From the NCBI GenBank assembly GCA_965223085.1, contig OZ244981.1, positions 2,852,001 through 2,916,000 of the forward strand: a stretch of 64,000 bases of DNA. Direction: 5' to 3'. Position 1 is the first letter of the stretch; every line of letters begins with the position of its first letter. The DNA is from CBDCVO01 sp965223085 (GTDB lineage: Bacteria; Pseudomonadota; Gammaproteobacteria; Ga0077536). A program made the translations under genes and the position numbers. Below the pieces are notes generated by a model. That model did not search any database. It saw only the letters and a program-made list of their open reading frames with translations, and had not been told where the DNA came from. Shown one piece after another: positions 26,631 through 36,136 of this stretch.

Positions 26631-28265
26631 TCACGCCATGATAAAGCCGCGGTAACCCGCAGCGGCAATCTCGCTGCACTTTTGGCGGTATTGACCGACG
26701 CCACCGATATAAGACAATAAGCGTCGCGGTTTACCCTCGACGTTTGAACCCATGTACCAGGAATTCGTCTTCGCGAGTAACGTGGCGTTGGCGAGCTCAT
26801 CGTGGTGTTCGACCCACTCAGCCTGCAGAGCCTCCGAGGCTTCGATTACATCGACGCTATTGCGCCGCATGTAGACGATGCAGCCGGTGATCCACTCGGT
26901 CTGTTGCTGTAAACAGGTCGTCATGTTGCACAGCGCGGCCGAAGGCGCCAGCGGTGCGCCGGTCGTGAACATATTAGGGTAGCCGTGCACTGCGAGGCCC
27001 ATCGCGGTGCGGATTTCTGCACCCCATTCCTCTTTCAGGGAGCGGCCGTTTCGGCCGCGGATGTCGATGCGCGTTAGGGCACCCGAACCCGCGTCGAAAC
27101 CGGTGGCGAGTATGATCACGTCAAGCTCGTGAACGGTGCCGTCAGCGAGCCTCAGCCCTGTGGGCACCACGGCCTCGATCGGATTCTCCTTCACGCTAAT
27201 CGCTTCCACGTTGTTACGCAGATAGACCTCTAGGTAGTTCGATTCGAGTGGGACGCGATGAGTGCCAAAACCGTAGTCTTTCGGGATCAGCAGATCGCAG
27301 AGCTGCGAGTCCTTGAGGCGCGCGCGCATCTTATCGCGCACGAACTCCGATATAACTTCACTTGCTTCTTTGTCCGTGAAAATCTCGGCGTAGGATGCCA
27401 GCCACAATCGCAGCGAACCATCTTCCCATATTCGTTCAAGCGTATCCATGCGTTGCTCAGGGGTCTGGTCCGCCCATTTGCCATGATCGTGATCGAAATT
27501 GAAACCACTAAAGCTATGCGGAAGATAGTCGCGCAGTTCTTCGAAGCGTGCCTTATAGGCTTCGATGTCCGCGGCCGTATATTTGGGGTTTTTCATCGTG
27601 CTGATATATTGCGGGGTGCGGATGAAGACCTTGAGTTGTCCAACGTTCTCGGCGATTGTCTGGATGACTTGGATCCCCGTCGCCCCAATACCGACGACGC
27701 CCACACGCTTGCCGGCGAGGTCGATCGGCTCGTGCGGCCAGCGTGCGGTGTGGAAGATCTGACCGCCGAACGTTTCTTGCCCGGGGAATAGCGACTCTAA
27801 CGGCGCGGACAGCATTCCTGCGCAGGTAACGAAGAATTGTGTATCGATCGTCTCACCGCCATCGGTCGTGATCGTCCAACGCCGCCGAGCTTCGTCGAAG
27901 ATTGCACTTTTGATCGTCGTGTCGAATTGAATGTCTTTGCGCAGATCCAGAGAATCTGCAACATAGTGCATCCAGCGTTCGATCTCCGGCTGTTCTGGGA
28001 AGCGCTCGCTCCAACTCCAGCCCTTATAGAGCTCTTCGGAGAACAGGTATTGGTAGATAAAACATTCCGAATCGAACTTCGCGCCTGGGTAACGGTTCCA
28101 GTACCACGTACCACCTACATCCGAGGCTGTATCGTAGGCTCTCACCTTGAGGCCCATCTCGCGTAGCTGATGGAGCTGGTAGAGGCCAGCCACGCCGGCT
28201 CCCACGATGACGGCGTTGAAACTTGCGTCGTAATCACGCCCGTCATTGGATGTTTGTTGAGTCAT
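26631..28265 (-). CDS. Flavin-containing monooxygenase, Baeyer-Villiger type
   Basis: The 544-residue protein has a first GxGxxG (VGAGVAGLYQ) for FAD, ASDVGGTWYWNRYPGAKFD, the Baeyer-Villiger fingerprint FGGQIFHTARWP (FxGxxxHTxxW), and a second dinucleotide motif GVVGIGATGIQVIQ for NADPH. ILATGFDAGSGALTRIDIRG follows near the C-terminal third. Such enzymes insert oxygen next to a ketone carbonyl to give an ester or lactone, or oxidise heteroatoms. GGAGGATCAAGCA precedes the ATG. Alpha/beta hydrolases and acyl-CoA dehydrogenases nearby could process the products; the actual ketone is unknown. Confidence 0.92.
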   Translation of the reverse strand: MTQQTSNDGRDYDASFNAVIVGAGVAGLYQLHQLREMGLKVRAYDTASDVGGTWYWNRYPGAKFDSECFIYQYLFSEELYKGWSWSERFPEQPEIERWMHYVADSLDLRKDIQFDTTIKSAIFDEARRRWTITTDGGETIDTQFFVTCAGMLSAPLESLFPGQETFGGQIFHTARWPHEPIDLAGKRVGVVGIGATGIQVIQTIAENVGQLKVFIRTPQYISTMKNPKYTAADIEAYKARFEELRDYLPHSFSGFNFDHDHGKWADQTPEQRMDTLERIWEDGSLRLWLASYAEIFTDKEASEVISEFVRDKMRARLKDSQLCDLLIPKDYGFGTHRVPLESNYLEVYLRNNVEAISVKENPIEAVVPTGLRLADGTVHELDVIILATGFDAGSGALTRIDIRGRNGRSLKEEWGAEIRTAMGLAVHGYPNMFTTGAPLAPSAALCNMTTCLQQQTEWITGCIVYMRRNSVDVIEASEALQAEWVEHHDELANATLLAKTNSWYMGSNVEGKPRRLLSYIGGVGQYRQKCSEIAAAGYRGFIMA

Positions 28266-28483
28266 TGCTTGATCCTCCTAGTACTGTTCGGCGTGTCGCG
28301 TATGAGCCGCGGACCGACACTATGCCACCGCGCTAGGGATTGAACAAAACGTGCACAGGTTCGCGTAATGATGGCGGCCCCGCCAGTTGCGCTGACCCCT
28401 GACTGCTTAGTCCGTAAGGTGTTGGCAGTTTGGTCAGCCTTATTCTTGTTTCGAATGGCTTAGGCCAGGCACGATTTTCGACC

Positions 28484-29485
28484 TCACGAACTTGATTCGC
28501 GGGCTAGGCGAGCGATCGCCCACATATGCGAGGAAAGACAATTTGCAGCCAAGAAATCCTGAAAGGGCTCCCTCAACTCGTCGAACCTCTCCACAAACAG
28601 ATGGCGAAGAAACGGTTCTTCAAACAGTATGTCACCTCGTACGACCATACGATGGACAACGTCCACATCAAGTCGTCCAGGCGTCTCGACTTCAAGCACC
28701 TCAAACCCGCATCGAGAAAGCAGGTGCACAAGCGATTTCGGGTGAAAATAGTTCAGGTGTTCATGATCGAACGAGCCCGACAAAATCCCCAGTGTCGCCA
28801 TGTCGAAACCACGAACATTAGGGCAGCTAAGCACGAGCAGCCCATTATCGCTTAGCAGCCGCACACAGTCACGGAGGAACGCCTCTGGCGAAAACAAGTG
28901 TTCGATTACCTCGAACGCGCTAATCACATTTAACTTCTCTTCTTTAGAGACATCTTCGATGAAACACTCCCATACATCGAATCCACGATCCCGACATGTT
29001 GCAGCCAATTTCTGTGCCGGTTCAAGAGCGATAACGCGCTCAAATAGCCCGGTTTTTTTGACCTCCCCACAGAACGTTCCGAAGGCAGCCCCTACGTCCA
29101 GTAAAGAGCCGCTCACGACGCCGTGCTTTGAACAATAGTGAGCCAACCGTTCCGCGCGCGGACGGAAGATCTGCTCTCTGCGCACCGATTCCGTCGCGGG
29201 GAAAATGTGGTCGTTCCAGAAAGCGTAGTTCTGCGACTGAGAATAAAATTCGTGAAGAAAGGAAAGTGGTGGGCGTGGGTTTGTGTAGACGGTTCCACAT
29301 TCACCGCATTCCTCATAACGAAACCCATCCTTCTCCCCAAAAGGTTTGGAATTCGCCACGTGGCATGCAGGACAAGACACGCGTAACCACTCGCCCCTGC
29401 CGGCCAAGAGAAACCGTCGATCTGCATCGACGCAGGGTTTCTTCTGAGCCATTAAGTCATCAGGTCTGATGTCATTAACATCCAT
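28484..29485 (-). CDS. Class I SAM-dependent methyltransferase with N-terminal zinc-ribbon
   Basis: The 333-residue protein starts with CPACxxxxx and CGECGTVYTNPRP, a four-cysteine zinc-ribbon. A Rossmann methyltransferase domain follows: SLLDVGAAFGTFCGEV as motif I, VIALEPAQ, NVISAFEVIEHLFSPEAFL and LLVLSCPNVRGFD. The architecture is common in O-antigen and lipid-linked sugar gene clusters. It is the last gene of a minus-strand group with the sugar amidotransferase trio (20 bp away) and may methylate the same glycan. Confidence 0.8.
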   Translation of the reverse strand: MDVNDIRPDDLMAQKKPCVDADRRFLLAGRGEWLRVSCPACHVANSKPFGEKDGFRYEECGECGTVYTNPRPPLSFLHEFYSQSQNYAFWNDHIFPATESVRREQIFRPRAERLAHYCSKHGVVSGSLLDVGAAFGTFCGEVKKTGLFERVIALEPAQKLAATCRDRGFDVWECFIEDVSKEEKLNVISAFEVIEHLFSPEAFLRDCVRLLSDNGLLVLSCPNVRGFDMATLGILSGSFDHEHLNYFHPKSLVHLLSRCGFEVLEVETPGRLDVDVVHRMVVRGDILFEEPFLRHLFVERFDELREPFQDFLAANCLSSHMWAIARLARESSS

Positions 29486-29505
29486 TCACTCGATGTCCCG
29501 TTTCC

Positions 29506-30693
29506 CTAAGTTACGGAGAATCTTGATACGTCCTTGGCCCTTACCGGCCCAAAGCTCTCCACTCGCCCCCAAACATTATCCTTTGTCCACTCTCCCCCTT
29601 TGATCGACCAAACGCGTGGATTCCGGAAGCTGTCGGCTATGCGGTCGAATTCTTCTTCGGTCATATCTACGTACTGAAGCCATCGATCTAAATCCCGTCG
29701 AGATTTGACGTGATCATAACGGCGAACATAATCCACGCCCTGATCTCTCGAGATATATCCGTCACGAATATCCTTCGAGGCATGATCCGATGCACGGCCG
29801 TATCCGAACTTCACAAATTTCATGTAGTCATGAATGCCATTTTCATGCATGTCGTCTAGGTTCGACATGGTCCGATAAGTCCGCTCAAAGGGCTGCCGGG
29901 CGAACTCAAGTTCGTACTCATCGTGCATGAGTTTGGCGTGTTCATTCGGATCCCAGCGGAAGAAGTTCCCAATGTAGATCCCTCGCACGCCGACCTGGGC
30001 AAGTTGATCCTCTTCAGGATAGCGCAACCACGTCAAATCGGAAGCCGTCAGTCCTTCCTCCCCAAGCATATCCTCCCAAGTAAATCCACGCATATCATGC
30101 TCAATAACAGTCCGTTTGTTGTATTCAACATAATCCTCTGGGCTGAACATCCCGGAAATGGACCACGTAATCTCCCCCCATACGACAAGGGGAATATTGA
30201 ATTGTGCGGCCATACGTACCGGCACGGTCTTGATACCGGCGTGAGCGTGCCAATTCATATCGCCCATTTTTTTAAAGCAGACTCGATTCAACTTACGAAG
30301 CGTCGACACGCTGGGTCCGAACACCAGATGATCACAACCCAACACATCACGCATCCGATCGAGATTTCCCTGTCCCTCAGGGAGATAATTGTTGCCATGA
30401 TAAGTCACCAACAGCGGGTTCATCCCGTAGAGGGTCTTCACGACATACGTCTGCCAGTAGCTATCCTTCCCGCCACTGACGGCTACGATGCAGTCATAAT
30501 TGCTACCATCTTTGCGCCGGTAGCTATCCAGAAGTTCCTCGAATCGTTTCTCTCGTTCGCGCCAGAACGGATCGTCCGTGACGCGCCCCATTTCCTCATG
30601 GGCTCGGCAAGCACTACACACGCCTTCATCATCTAGCGTGAGGTTTACCGCGATTTCAGGATATACACATCGTTTGCAGTACTGAATTTCCAA
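29506..30693 (-). CDS. N-acetyl sugar amidotransferase (WbpG/PseA type)
   Basis: The 395-residue protein opens with MEIQYCKRCVYPEIAVNL and a second CSAC pair, a zinc site typical of this family, followed by the PP-loop IVAVSGGKDSYWQTYV that activates the substrate with ATP. MNWHAHAGIK and VVWGEITW are further family segments. With a HisF-like ammonia lyase and HisH-like glutaminase it converts an acetamido group on a sugar to an acetamidino group, as in Pseudomonas O-antigens or modified nonulosonic acids. Both partner genes lie immediately upstream on the same strand. No sugar-nucleotide biosynthesis genes are nearby. Confidence 0.85.
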   Translation of the reverse strand: MEIQYCKRCVYPEIAVNLTLDDEGVCSACRAHEEMGRVTDDPFWREREKRFEELLDSYRRKDGSNYDCIVAVSGGKDSYWQTYVVKTLYGMNPLLVTYHGNNYLPEGQGNLDRMRDVLGCDHLVFGPSVSTLRKLNRVCFKKMGDMNWHAHAGIKTVPVRMAAQFNIPLVVWGEITWSISGMFSPEDYVEYNKRTVIEHDMRGFTWEDMLGEEGLTASDLTWLRYPEEDQLAQVGVRGIYIGNFFRWDPNEHAKLMHDEYELEFARQPFERTYRTMSNLDDMHENGIHDYMKFVKFGYGRASDHASKDIRDGYISRDQGVDYVRRYDHVKSRRDLDRWLQYVDMTEEEFDRIADSFRNPRVWSIKGGEWTKDNVWGRVESFGPVRAKDVSRFSVT

Positions 30694-30698
30694 CTCCT

Positions 30699-31517
30699 TC
30701 AGGCCCGTGTATCGTAGCCCAACGTCGGACGGCGTACGTTGTACCCGTTTTCATACAAATAAGTTTTCGCATGATAGACGCTTTGCTCTGTGTAGTTGAA
30801 TATATTTGCCGCCCCAACAGCATCCGCATTTCCCTGGCGCAAACCGTCGCCAAGATGCGCCCAATCACCCACACCACCAAGCGCGATCACCGGAACCCGA
30901 ACCGTTTCCGTTATCTCTCTAATTAGAGGCAGATCATATCCTGCTCCCGCGCCGTCATTATCAATGGACTGAATGAGCACTTCACCCACGCCCCGTGATA
31001 CAGCTTCGCGTACCCACTCCACAGGGGCGCGCCCGGTGCCTCGTCGACCACACGAGGAAAACACCTCCCATCGCCCCTCACCAATACACTTCGCGTCGAT
31101 ACACAAAACAATGCATTGCGAGCCAAAAGCACGTGCGGCGAGATCAATGAATCCTGGATCCATTAGTGCTTGCGTGTTGATAACGACCTTATCAGCTCCT
31201 CGCAATATGCGCGCATTAATATCATCGAGAGACCGAATGCCTCCCCCAAACGCCATCGGCATGAAGCACTCACGCGATATATCCTCAAGAATATCGAGAA
31301 TCTCAAAGCGGGCAGCAGATCTCAAGTCATCTCGCCGAAGGTCATATGTACTCTCCGTGCTGATGTCCAAGTAGATCAGTTCGTCCGACGCCCAGTCGCT
31401 AAGCCGTCGCACAATGCTTACGGGGTTTCCCAGTACTTGATAGCGCCTGAAGCCCTTACTCTGGACAACAACGCCGTTACGAAGAAGGATGACTGGTATA
31501 AGACGATTCTTCAGCAT
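30699..31517 (-). CDS. HisF-like synthase subunit of the sugar amidotransferase system
   Basis: From the ATG at 31517 the protein has 272 residues, starting MLKNRLIPVILLRNGVVVQS. This is a (beta-alpha)8 barrel of the HisF family, with MAFGGGIRSLDDINARILRGADKVVIN and VIALGGVGDWAHL as phosphate-binding loops. HisF proteins use ammonia passed from HisH. This version belongs to the glycan-type relatives, since it sits between the amidotransferase gene and the hisH-like gene and no other histidine genes are present. Its start overlaps the end of the hisH-like gene by 7 bases. A longer frame to 31778 lies within that gene and is not a credible start. Confidence 0.85.
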   Translation of the reverse strand: MLKNRLIPVILLRNGVVVQSKGFRRYQVLGNPVSIVRRLSDWASDELIYLDISTESTYDLRRDDLRSAARFEILDILEDISRECFMPMAFGGGIRSLDDINARILRGADKVVINTQALMDPGFIDLAARAFGSQCIVLCIDAKCIGEGRWEVFSSCGRRGTGRAPVEWVREAVSRGVGEVLIQSIDNDGAGAGYDLPLIREITETVRVPVIALGGVGDWAHLGDGLRQGNADAVGAANIFNYTEQSVYHAKTYLYENGYNVRRPTLGYDTRA

Positions 31518-32155
31518 CGAACTACCGAGGGTTCGATCTCCGCGAAATTCTGCAGCAACCTCAGCCCGTCCTGCTGACTCTTCTCGGGGTGAAATTGTAC
31601 CCCGTAAATATGTCCACGCCCAATGCACGCCGTGACCTGATCGCCATAGTCGACGCTGGCCAAAAGATCGGTCTGATCCACGGGGAGCACATGATAGCTG
31701 TGCACAAAGTAAAACGTCGGTTTCTCCCCCATTCCTTTGAATAACGGACAGGAGGAGCTTGCGGAAAGCTCGTTCCAACCTATATGAGGAATTGGAAGAG
31801 ATTCCGAGCCAGTACTGATTCGACGCACCTCACCAGCTATCCATCCAAGGCCTCGACACGCCCGGAACTCGAATCCTAATTCCGCCAGGATCTGCATGCC
31901 AAGACATATCCCGAGGTAGGGTTTCTTTTGTTCAACGACATGCGACCTCAGAGCAGCAACTAACCCACACGACTGTAACCCCTCCATGCAATCGGGGAAC
32001 GAACCAACACCTGGGAGGATGAACCGCGAACACGAGTCCATATCCTCTGCGCGTGCCACCTCAACCACATCCAAACGAAGATGTGCCAGTGCATTCCACA
32101 CACTTGCAAAATTACCACTACCGTAGTTGATCAACCCAATATGCATATCTGCCAC
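31511..32155 (-). CDS. HisH-like glutamine amidotransferase
   Basis: The 214-residue class I glutaminase has GICLGMQ with the nucleophilic Cys, FILPGVGSFPDCM as the oxyanion region, and FHPEKSQ with the catalytic His and Glu. It supplies ammonia to the HisF-like partner encoded immediately downstream. The start may be 9 bases later, at MHIGLINYGSGN. Its codon use and base composition are less GC-rich than those of the flanking catabolic genes, as is usual for surface-glycan genes. Confidence 0.85.
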   Translation of the reverse strand: MADMHIGLINYGSGNFASVWNALAHLRLDVVEVARAEDMDSCSRFILPGVGSFPDCMEGLQSCGLVAALRSHVVEQKKPYLGICLGMQILAELGFEFRACRGLGWIAGEVRRISTGSESLPIPHIGWNELSASSSCPLFKGMGEKPTFYFVHSYHVLPVDQTDLLASVDYGDQVTACIGRGHIYGVQFHPEKSQQDGLRLLQNFAEIEPSVVRC

Positions 32156-32293
32156 TCACCTCGCCTGTCATGGGCACACGAGCCGCGCAATAAAGACATC
32201 GCCATCGTACGATATCATTTGCGAGACGAATGTCATTCGCTCCCCTGTCACCGAGCAGACCACGACGACAAGATGCAAGGAAAGCATATCGTC

Positions 32294-32668
32294 TCAATTT
32301 CCTTCGAAGTGCTCCACACGTGTACAAGCGGCATCTAGAGCCTCGCGAACAGGGAGACCCGATGATCCACGCGCCCACTGGTGCACAAGTTCTTGCACAA
32401 CAAGGGTGTGCTCCTCAGCGTCAAAAAGAAGAATCGATGGAAGATCTACGCGCACCGCTTCGGTCGTTGTCATGCCACCCATTAGGATGCTAATGCACGG
32501 GTTTGCGCCACACCCCAAACGGGAGTTGCAATCTTTGCCGAGATTACCTCGGAGCGCGTGGCCCGCTACGGTCAAAACATATTTCTTCGTGTGCCCGTCG
32601 CCGCTTTTGCAAACCTCGATTAGCGCCGGTTTTTCTAACGACTTTAAACGTCGAGATAGCTCAGATGC
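32294..32668 (-). pseudogene. Possible fragment of an unidentified gene
   Basis: A minus-strand frame open for 125 codons reads SELSRRLKSLEKPALIEVC, then YVLTVAGHALRGN, then GGMTTTEAVRVDLPSILLFD, QELVHQWARGSSGLPVREA and ends at 32294. It has no ATG and is closed upstream by TAG. The composition is protein-like, so it may be a truncated gene at the edge of the glycan module. Family not recognised. Confidence 0.3.
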
Positions 32669-32834
32669 CTACATTTGCCGAATGCTGCGGTGGATCTCAT
32701 TGAATCGCCCGCAGCCATCGACGAAACGGCTAGTCACGGAAATTGTCTAACGCTCGCTGAGGATCTCGGCCGACAGGGCAAGCAGGCAGTACTGTCCGTG
32801 ACTTTTGCTCGCAAGTTTTATCCTGCCCTCGAAG

Positions 32835-32904
32835 CCCGCTGAATGCTACTACAGAATTTGAAGTAGTCGGGGTCATGGCATCGTGCAAAATTGCCTCGGT
32901 GGGT
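32835..32904 (+). repeat. Dispersed repeat A, copy 2
   Basis: Counterpart of 20691-20759. Here it is followed within about 110 bp by repeat C, while in the other location the GGDEF gene lies between the two. Confidence 0.6.
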
Positions 32905-33015
32905 AACGAGAGCAGCAAACAGGGCGCGAGACGCGTGAGATGACGAGGTTCGAGGAAGCGAGATCGCGGATTACCAGAAGGGCAATGAGATCCGGGCCTA
33001 TCTCATCGGCAAGGT

Positions 33016-33354
33016 GAGCGAGCGCAATGCAACGTTCATGGAAGCGACCCTGGAGGCGGAGGCCGAACGGGTCAAATTGGCGCCAGTCCGGGCCCCTTGC
33101 GCAACTACCAGCAGACCTGTACCCCCGGATATTACAATGTAAAGGGTAAAGCACGGGACAGGCGTTTATCGACAAGCAATATCCCGAAGATCCGGTGCCG
33201 TTGTTCAATATGCTCGAGGCCTGGCGGGAAAAAAGGCGATCGTGCCAGGCTAATCATCGAGTAAAGTTTACAAAATGAACCCCGTTGCTAAGGGGTCTGT
33301 GGTTCCAACTGACCAACATGAGGCGTGACCCGCCAGGAGGAGAACCGATATGCG
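33016..33354 (+). repeat. Dispersed repeat C, copy 2, with gene remnant
   Basis: The first part encodes, without a start, AYLIGKVSERNATFMEATL and then stops. A later frame reads QAFIDKQYPEDPVPLFNML. The last 70 bases match 22361-22429 and carry the ribosome binding site GGAGGAG of the LLM gene. The remnant looks like a decayed transposase or accessory gene, but I cannot name it. Confidence 0.55.
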
Positions 33355-34372
33355 TTTTGGACCAATGGAAGACTTTCGCAATCCGCTACAGTGGCGCCGG
33401 CCGTTTCCCGATCTCTATCGGGATATCCTCGCACAGATAAAAACGTCCGAGGAGCTGGGCTACGACCATGTGTGGTTGACCGAGCACCACTTCACCGAAG
33501 ACGGATACAACCCGTCCTTATTGCCGACCGCGGCCGCCGTCGCGGCACAGACCACGCGCCTCCGCATTGCTTCATTCATTCTTTTGATGCCCTACAACCA
33601 TCCGGTACGGGTGGCAGAGGATGTCGCCAATGTCGATATCATTTCCAACGGTCGTTTTGATTTCGGCGTCGGTCAGGGGTATTCGTATCACGAGTTCAAT
33701 GCGTTTTGTCTCGATCGTTCGACGCGCGCGCGGCGCCTCTACGAGGCCATGGACATCTACGAACGGCTGCATAAAGAAGAGCGAGTGACGTTCGATGGTG
33801 AATTCACGCAAATCAAAGACGTGTTCCTATCGCCGAAACCGGTACAGCAACCGCACCCGCCGATCTGGGTTGGCGCACGCGGACCCAAGGGCATTCGCCG
33901 CGCCGCGCAGCACAGGTACCATTTCATGGCGACCTTCGGTCCTGATCCCGCACCGCTGTATCGTGAAACCTTAACGGAGGAAGGGTACAACCCGGACGAC
34001 TTTAAGATCGCGCAATTGCGCATGGGTCATATTGCTGCCAGCGAAGAGCAGGCTTGGGATGAATGTCAGGATCACCTATTTCATCTGCTGGCGTTTTACC
34101 AAGACATTCTTGAAGGCGCGAATGATGCGGAGGGCGATGACCAACCGTTGCCGGTAAAGGAGCCGCGCGACATTCGCGAGTCTGCCCTTAAAGATGTGTT
34201 CTTGGTCGGGACGGTCGACCAAGTGGCAGAGAAGCTCGATAAATTTTGCAATGAGTTCATTTGTACGGATTTCGTGTTTAACATGCAGCTTCCGGGCATG
34301 GATGTCGCGACCTGCAACCGCGCGATTGAACGGTTCGCTAAGGAAATCATGCCGGCTTTCCGTGACCGGTGA
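33350..34372 (+). CDS. LLM-class flavin-dependent oxidoreductase
   Basis: The 340-residue protein is luciferase-like: SEELGYDHVWLTEHHF near the N-terminus, LRIASFILLMPYNHPVRVAEDVA, ISNGRFDFGVGQGYSYHEF and the C-terminal DVFLVGTVDQVAEKLDKF. These enzymes use reduced FMN or F420; the bacterial-luciferase-type core and host group favour FMN. GGAGGAGAACCGAT before the ATG is a strong ribosome binding site that belongs to repeat C. It may be a monooxygenase of ketone or terpenoid breakdown, but the substrate is unknown. Confidence 0.9.
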   Translation: MRFGPMEDFRNPLQWRRPFPDLYRDILAQIKTSEELGYDHVWLTEHHFTEDGYNPSLLPTAAAVAAQTTRLRIASFILLMPYNHPVRVAEDVANVDIISNGRFDFGVGQGYSYHEFNAFCLDRSTRARRLYEAMDIYERLHKEERVTFDGEFTQIKDVFLSPKPVQQPHPPIWVGARGPKGIRRAAQHRYHFMATFGPDPAPLYRETLTEEGYNPDDFKIAQLRMGHIAASEEQAWDECQDHLFHLLAFYQDILEGANDAEGDDQPLPVKEPRDIRESALKDVFLVGTVDQVAEKLDKFCNEFICTDFVFNMQLPGMDVATCNRAIERFAKEIMPAFRDR

Positions 34373-34621
34373 TAGATTTTTGCGTATCCCGAGAACCCGG
34401 AAGAGGATTGACAGTAAGCGCAACGCGAGGCGTGTCGACTGTTTCCCGTCTACCCAGGACCCGCGGTGAAAACGTAGGGTGCCTATGCGACGAAGTCATC
34501 GAATAGGCGAGAATGTGCATACCGAACGTCTCAAGGTCGGTACCCGTGTCCCGGTGATGCCGCTGTATCATCCCGTTCGCCTAACCGCAGAAATCGCATG
34601 AAGTAACAGAAGGAACCGAAT

Positions 34622-35086
34622 ATGAAGCACGCAGATAAAATTCAATACTTGTTTGATATTGAGCAAATCAAACAACTCAAACATCGTTACTGTGCTTACT
34701 GCGACGAGCACTACAACCCGGACGGCATTGCCGACCTGTTCACCGAAGATGGGGTGTGGGACGGCGCCGCATTTGGCCGCGCGGAAGGGCGCGATGGAAT
34801 TCGTGCGTTTTTCAGCGACGTTTCTTCGCAAGTGGAATTCGCTAACCACTACGTAACAAACCCGATTATTGAAATTGACGGTGATTCAGCAACCGGTCGC
34901 TGGGATCTTTGGCAACCCATGGTCACTGCACCAGAACCAACGGCGTTATGGCTCGTGGCAAAATATCGCGAACAGTACGTCAAATTAGATGGCACGTGGC
35001 TGTTCAAATTGCTGCAGCTCGACATAAAGGCGCTATCGCCCTACGAAGTCGGTTTTGCCAAACAGCGGCTCGCAGAATTCGGATAG
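34622..35086 (+). CDS. SnoaL-like/NTF2-fold protein
   Basis: The 154-residue protein begins with the helix EQIKQLKHRYCAYCDEHYNPDGIADLFTEDGVWDG, the opening of the SnoaL_4-type family, followed by EGRDGIRAFFSDVSSQV, FANHYVTNPIIEIDGDSATGRWDLW and YREQYVKLDGTWLFKLLQLDIKAL. Related proteins include small isomerases and hydratases beside ring-hydroxylating oxygenases. AAGGAACC lies before the ATG. It is 250 bp after the LLM gene on the same strand and precedes an SDR pseudogene. Confidence 0.8.
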   Translation: MKHADKIQYLFDIEQIKQLKHRYCAYCDEHYNPDGIADLFTEDGVWDGAAFGRAEGRDGIRAFFSDVSSQVEFANHYVTNPIIEIDGDSATGRWDLWQPMVTAPEPTALWLVAKYREQYVKLDGTWLFKLLQLDIKALSPYEVGFAKQRLAEFG

Positions 35087-35354
35087 GTCATGACAACCGC
35101 GATACCTTATCCCTCTAGCGAGAGCGCAACGCCTATCGCTCGCTGCGGCACAGCGCCTGATCGCGCGCTACGGATGGGACCCACTTATTTTCACCTCTTG
35201 GGTAACGGCACCCGTGCTGGTCTTGGCATCGACTCCATCCCTTTTGACGAAGGTGTTTTATCCCAAGGTATATTTCAGGCGTCGGTGTCTGCTAGCAAGA
35301 CCGGGGACTAGCAGACTGTGAGTGCGTTCCCTTTTACCGATTGAGGAGAACGAA

Positions 35355-35787
35355 GTGGACTTAGGTCTACTGGAAAAAATGCCATTGTCACCGGCGGAAG
35401 CCGTGGAATCGGGCGCGCGACGGCGGTTCGATCGTACACATTTCGTCTATCTCAGGCCTCGAGAGCGGTTCACCGCCCGCTTACGGCGCCGTCAAGGCCG
35501 GTCTCGTTGCCCACGCGAAAACCATGGCCCAGCAACTTGCTACCGATGCCCTTCGCGTTAATACCATCGCGCCGGGTTCGATCGAATTTCCCGGTGGCTT
35601 TTGGGAGATGGTGAAACAACAAAATCGCGAAATGTACGACAGCACGTTGGCGAATATCCCAAGCGGTCGCATGGGTACGCCAGAAGAATTCGCCGCGGCG
35701 GTCGTGTTCATCGCCTCGCCGAAAGCGCAGTGGGTATCTGGCGCAATATTGACCGTAGATGGTGTACAACACAAAGGCGTGTTTTAG
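35355..35787 (+). pseudogene. Short-chain dehydrogenase/reductase, internally deleted
   Basis: A GTG at 35355 behind GGAGAACGAA starts VDLGLLEK; one missing A then shifts the frame into AIVTGGSRGIGRATA (TGxxxGIG cofactor loop). This is joined directly to GGSIVHISSISG, which normally lies about 100 residues later. The remainder is well preserved: PPAYGAVKAGL with the catalytic Tyr and Lys, VNTIAPGSIEFPGGFW, GRMGTPEEFAAAVVFIAS and WVSGAILTVDGVQ. The central Rossmann part is missing, so the gene is dead. Confidence 0.75.
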
Positions 35788-35882
35788 ACCTACAACGAAT
35801 CGACGCGCGACGCCCTGAGCCGGAGGTTTCCCGCACTTGCGGACGTGGGTGTTGCGCAAAGCCGGCGTGGTCCGGTCGTGAC

Positions 35883-36097
35883 CGTGTCGAGCGCGCGGCA
35901 TCAAAGCTGCGGCACCTCGTCACCAACGTGCGCATGTTGTCCGCCGCGACGACCAGCTACGGCGCGCCGATAATGCTTATGGTTGGGTCATCGTTCAGCG
36001 CGAGATTACCTTGGATAAAACAGCGTTGCTGGGCGGCGGGATAGGGTTCTTTTTCTGCGTTCCCGACCCGAACCTGGGGCGAGTAGGAAATGGGTAA
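35883..36097 (+). pseudogene. Remnant of a ring-hydroxylating dioxygenase beta subunit
   Basis: Two pieces in different frames match the C-terminal half of small subunits of aromatic-ring dioxygenases: RVERAASKLRHLVTNVRMLSA, the S(K/R)LRHxVTNVR strand, and then DDQLRRADNAYGWVIVQRE with ITLDKTALLGGGIGFFF, the GWxIVxREIxLD ending. A deletion and frameshift lie between them. No alpha subunit is present in the window. Confidence 0.5.
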
Positions 36098-36136
36098 AAG
36101 TGTTGTCTACCATAGGGTGGGTTGGACGAGGTGTTT

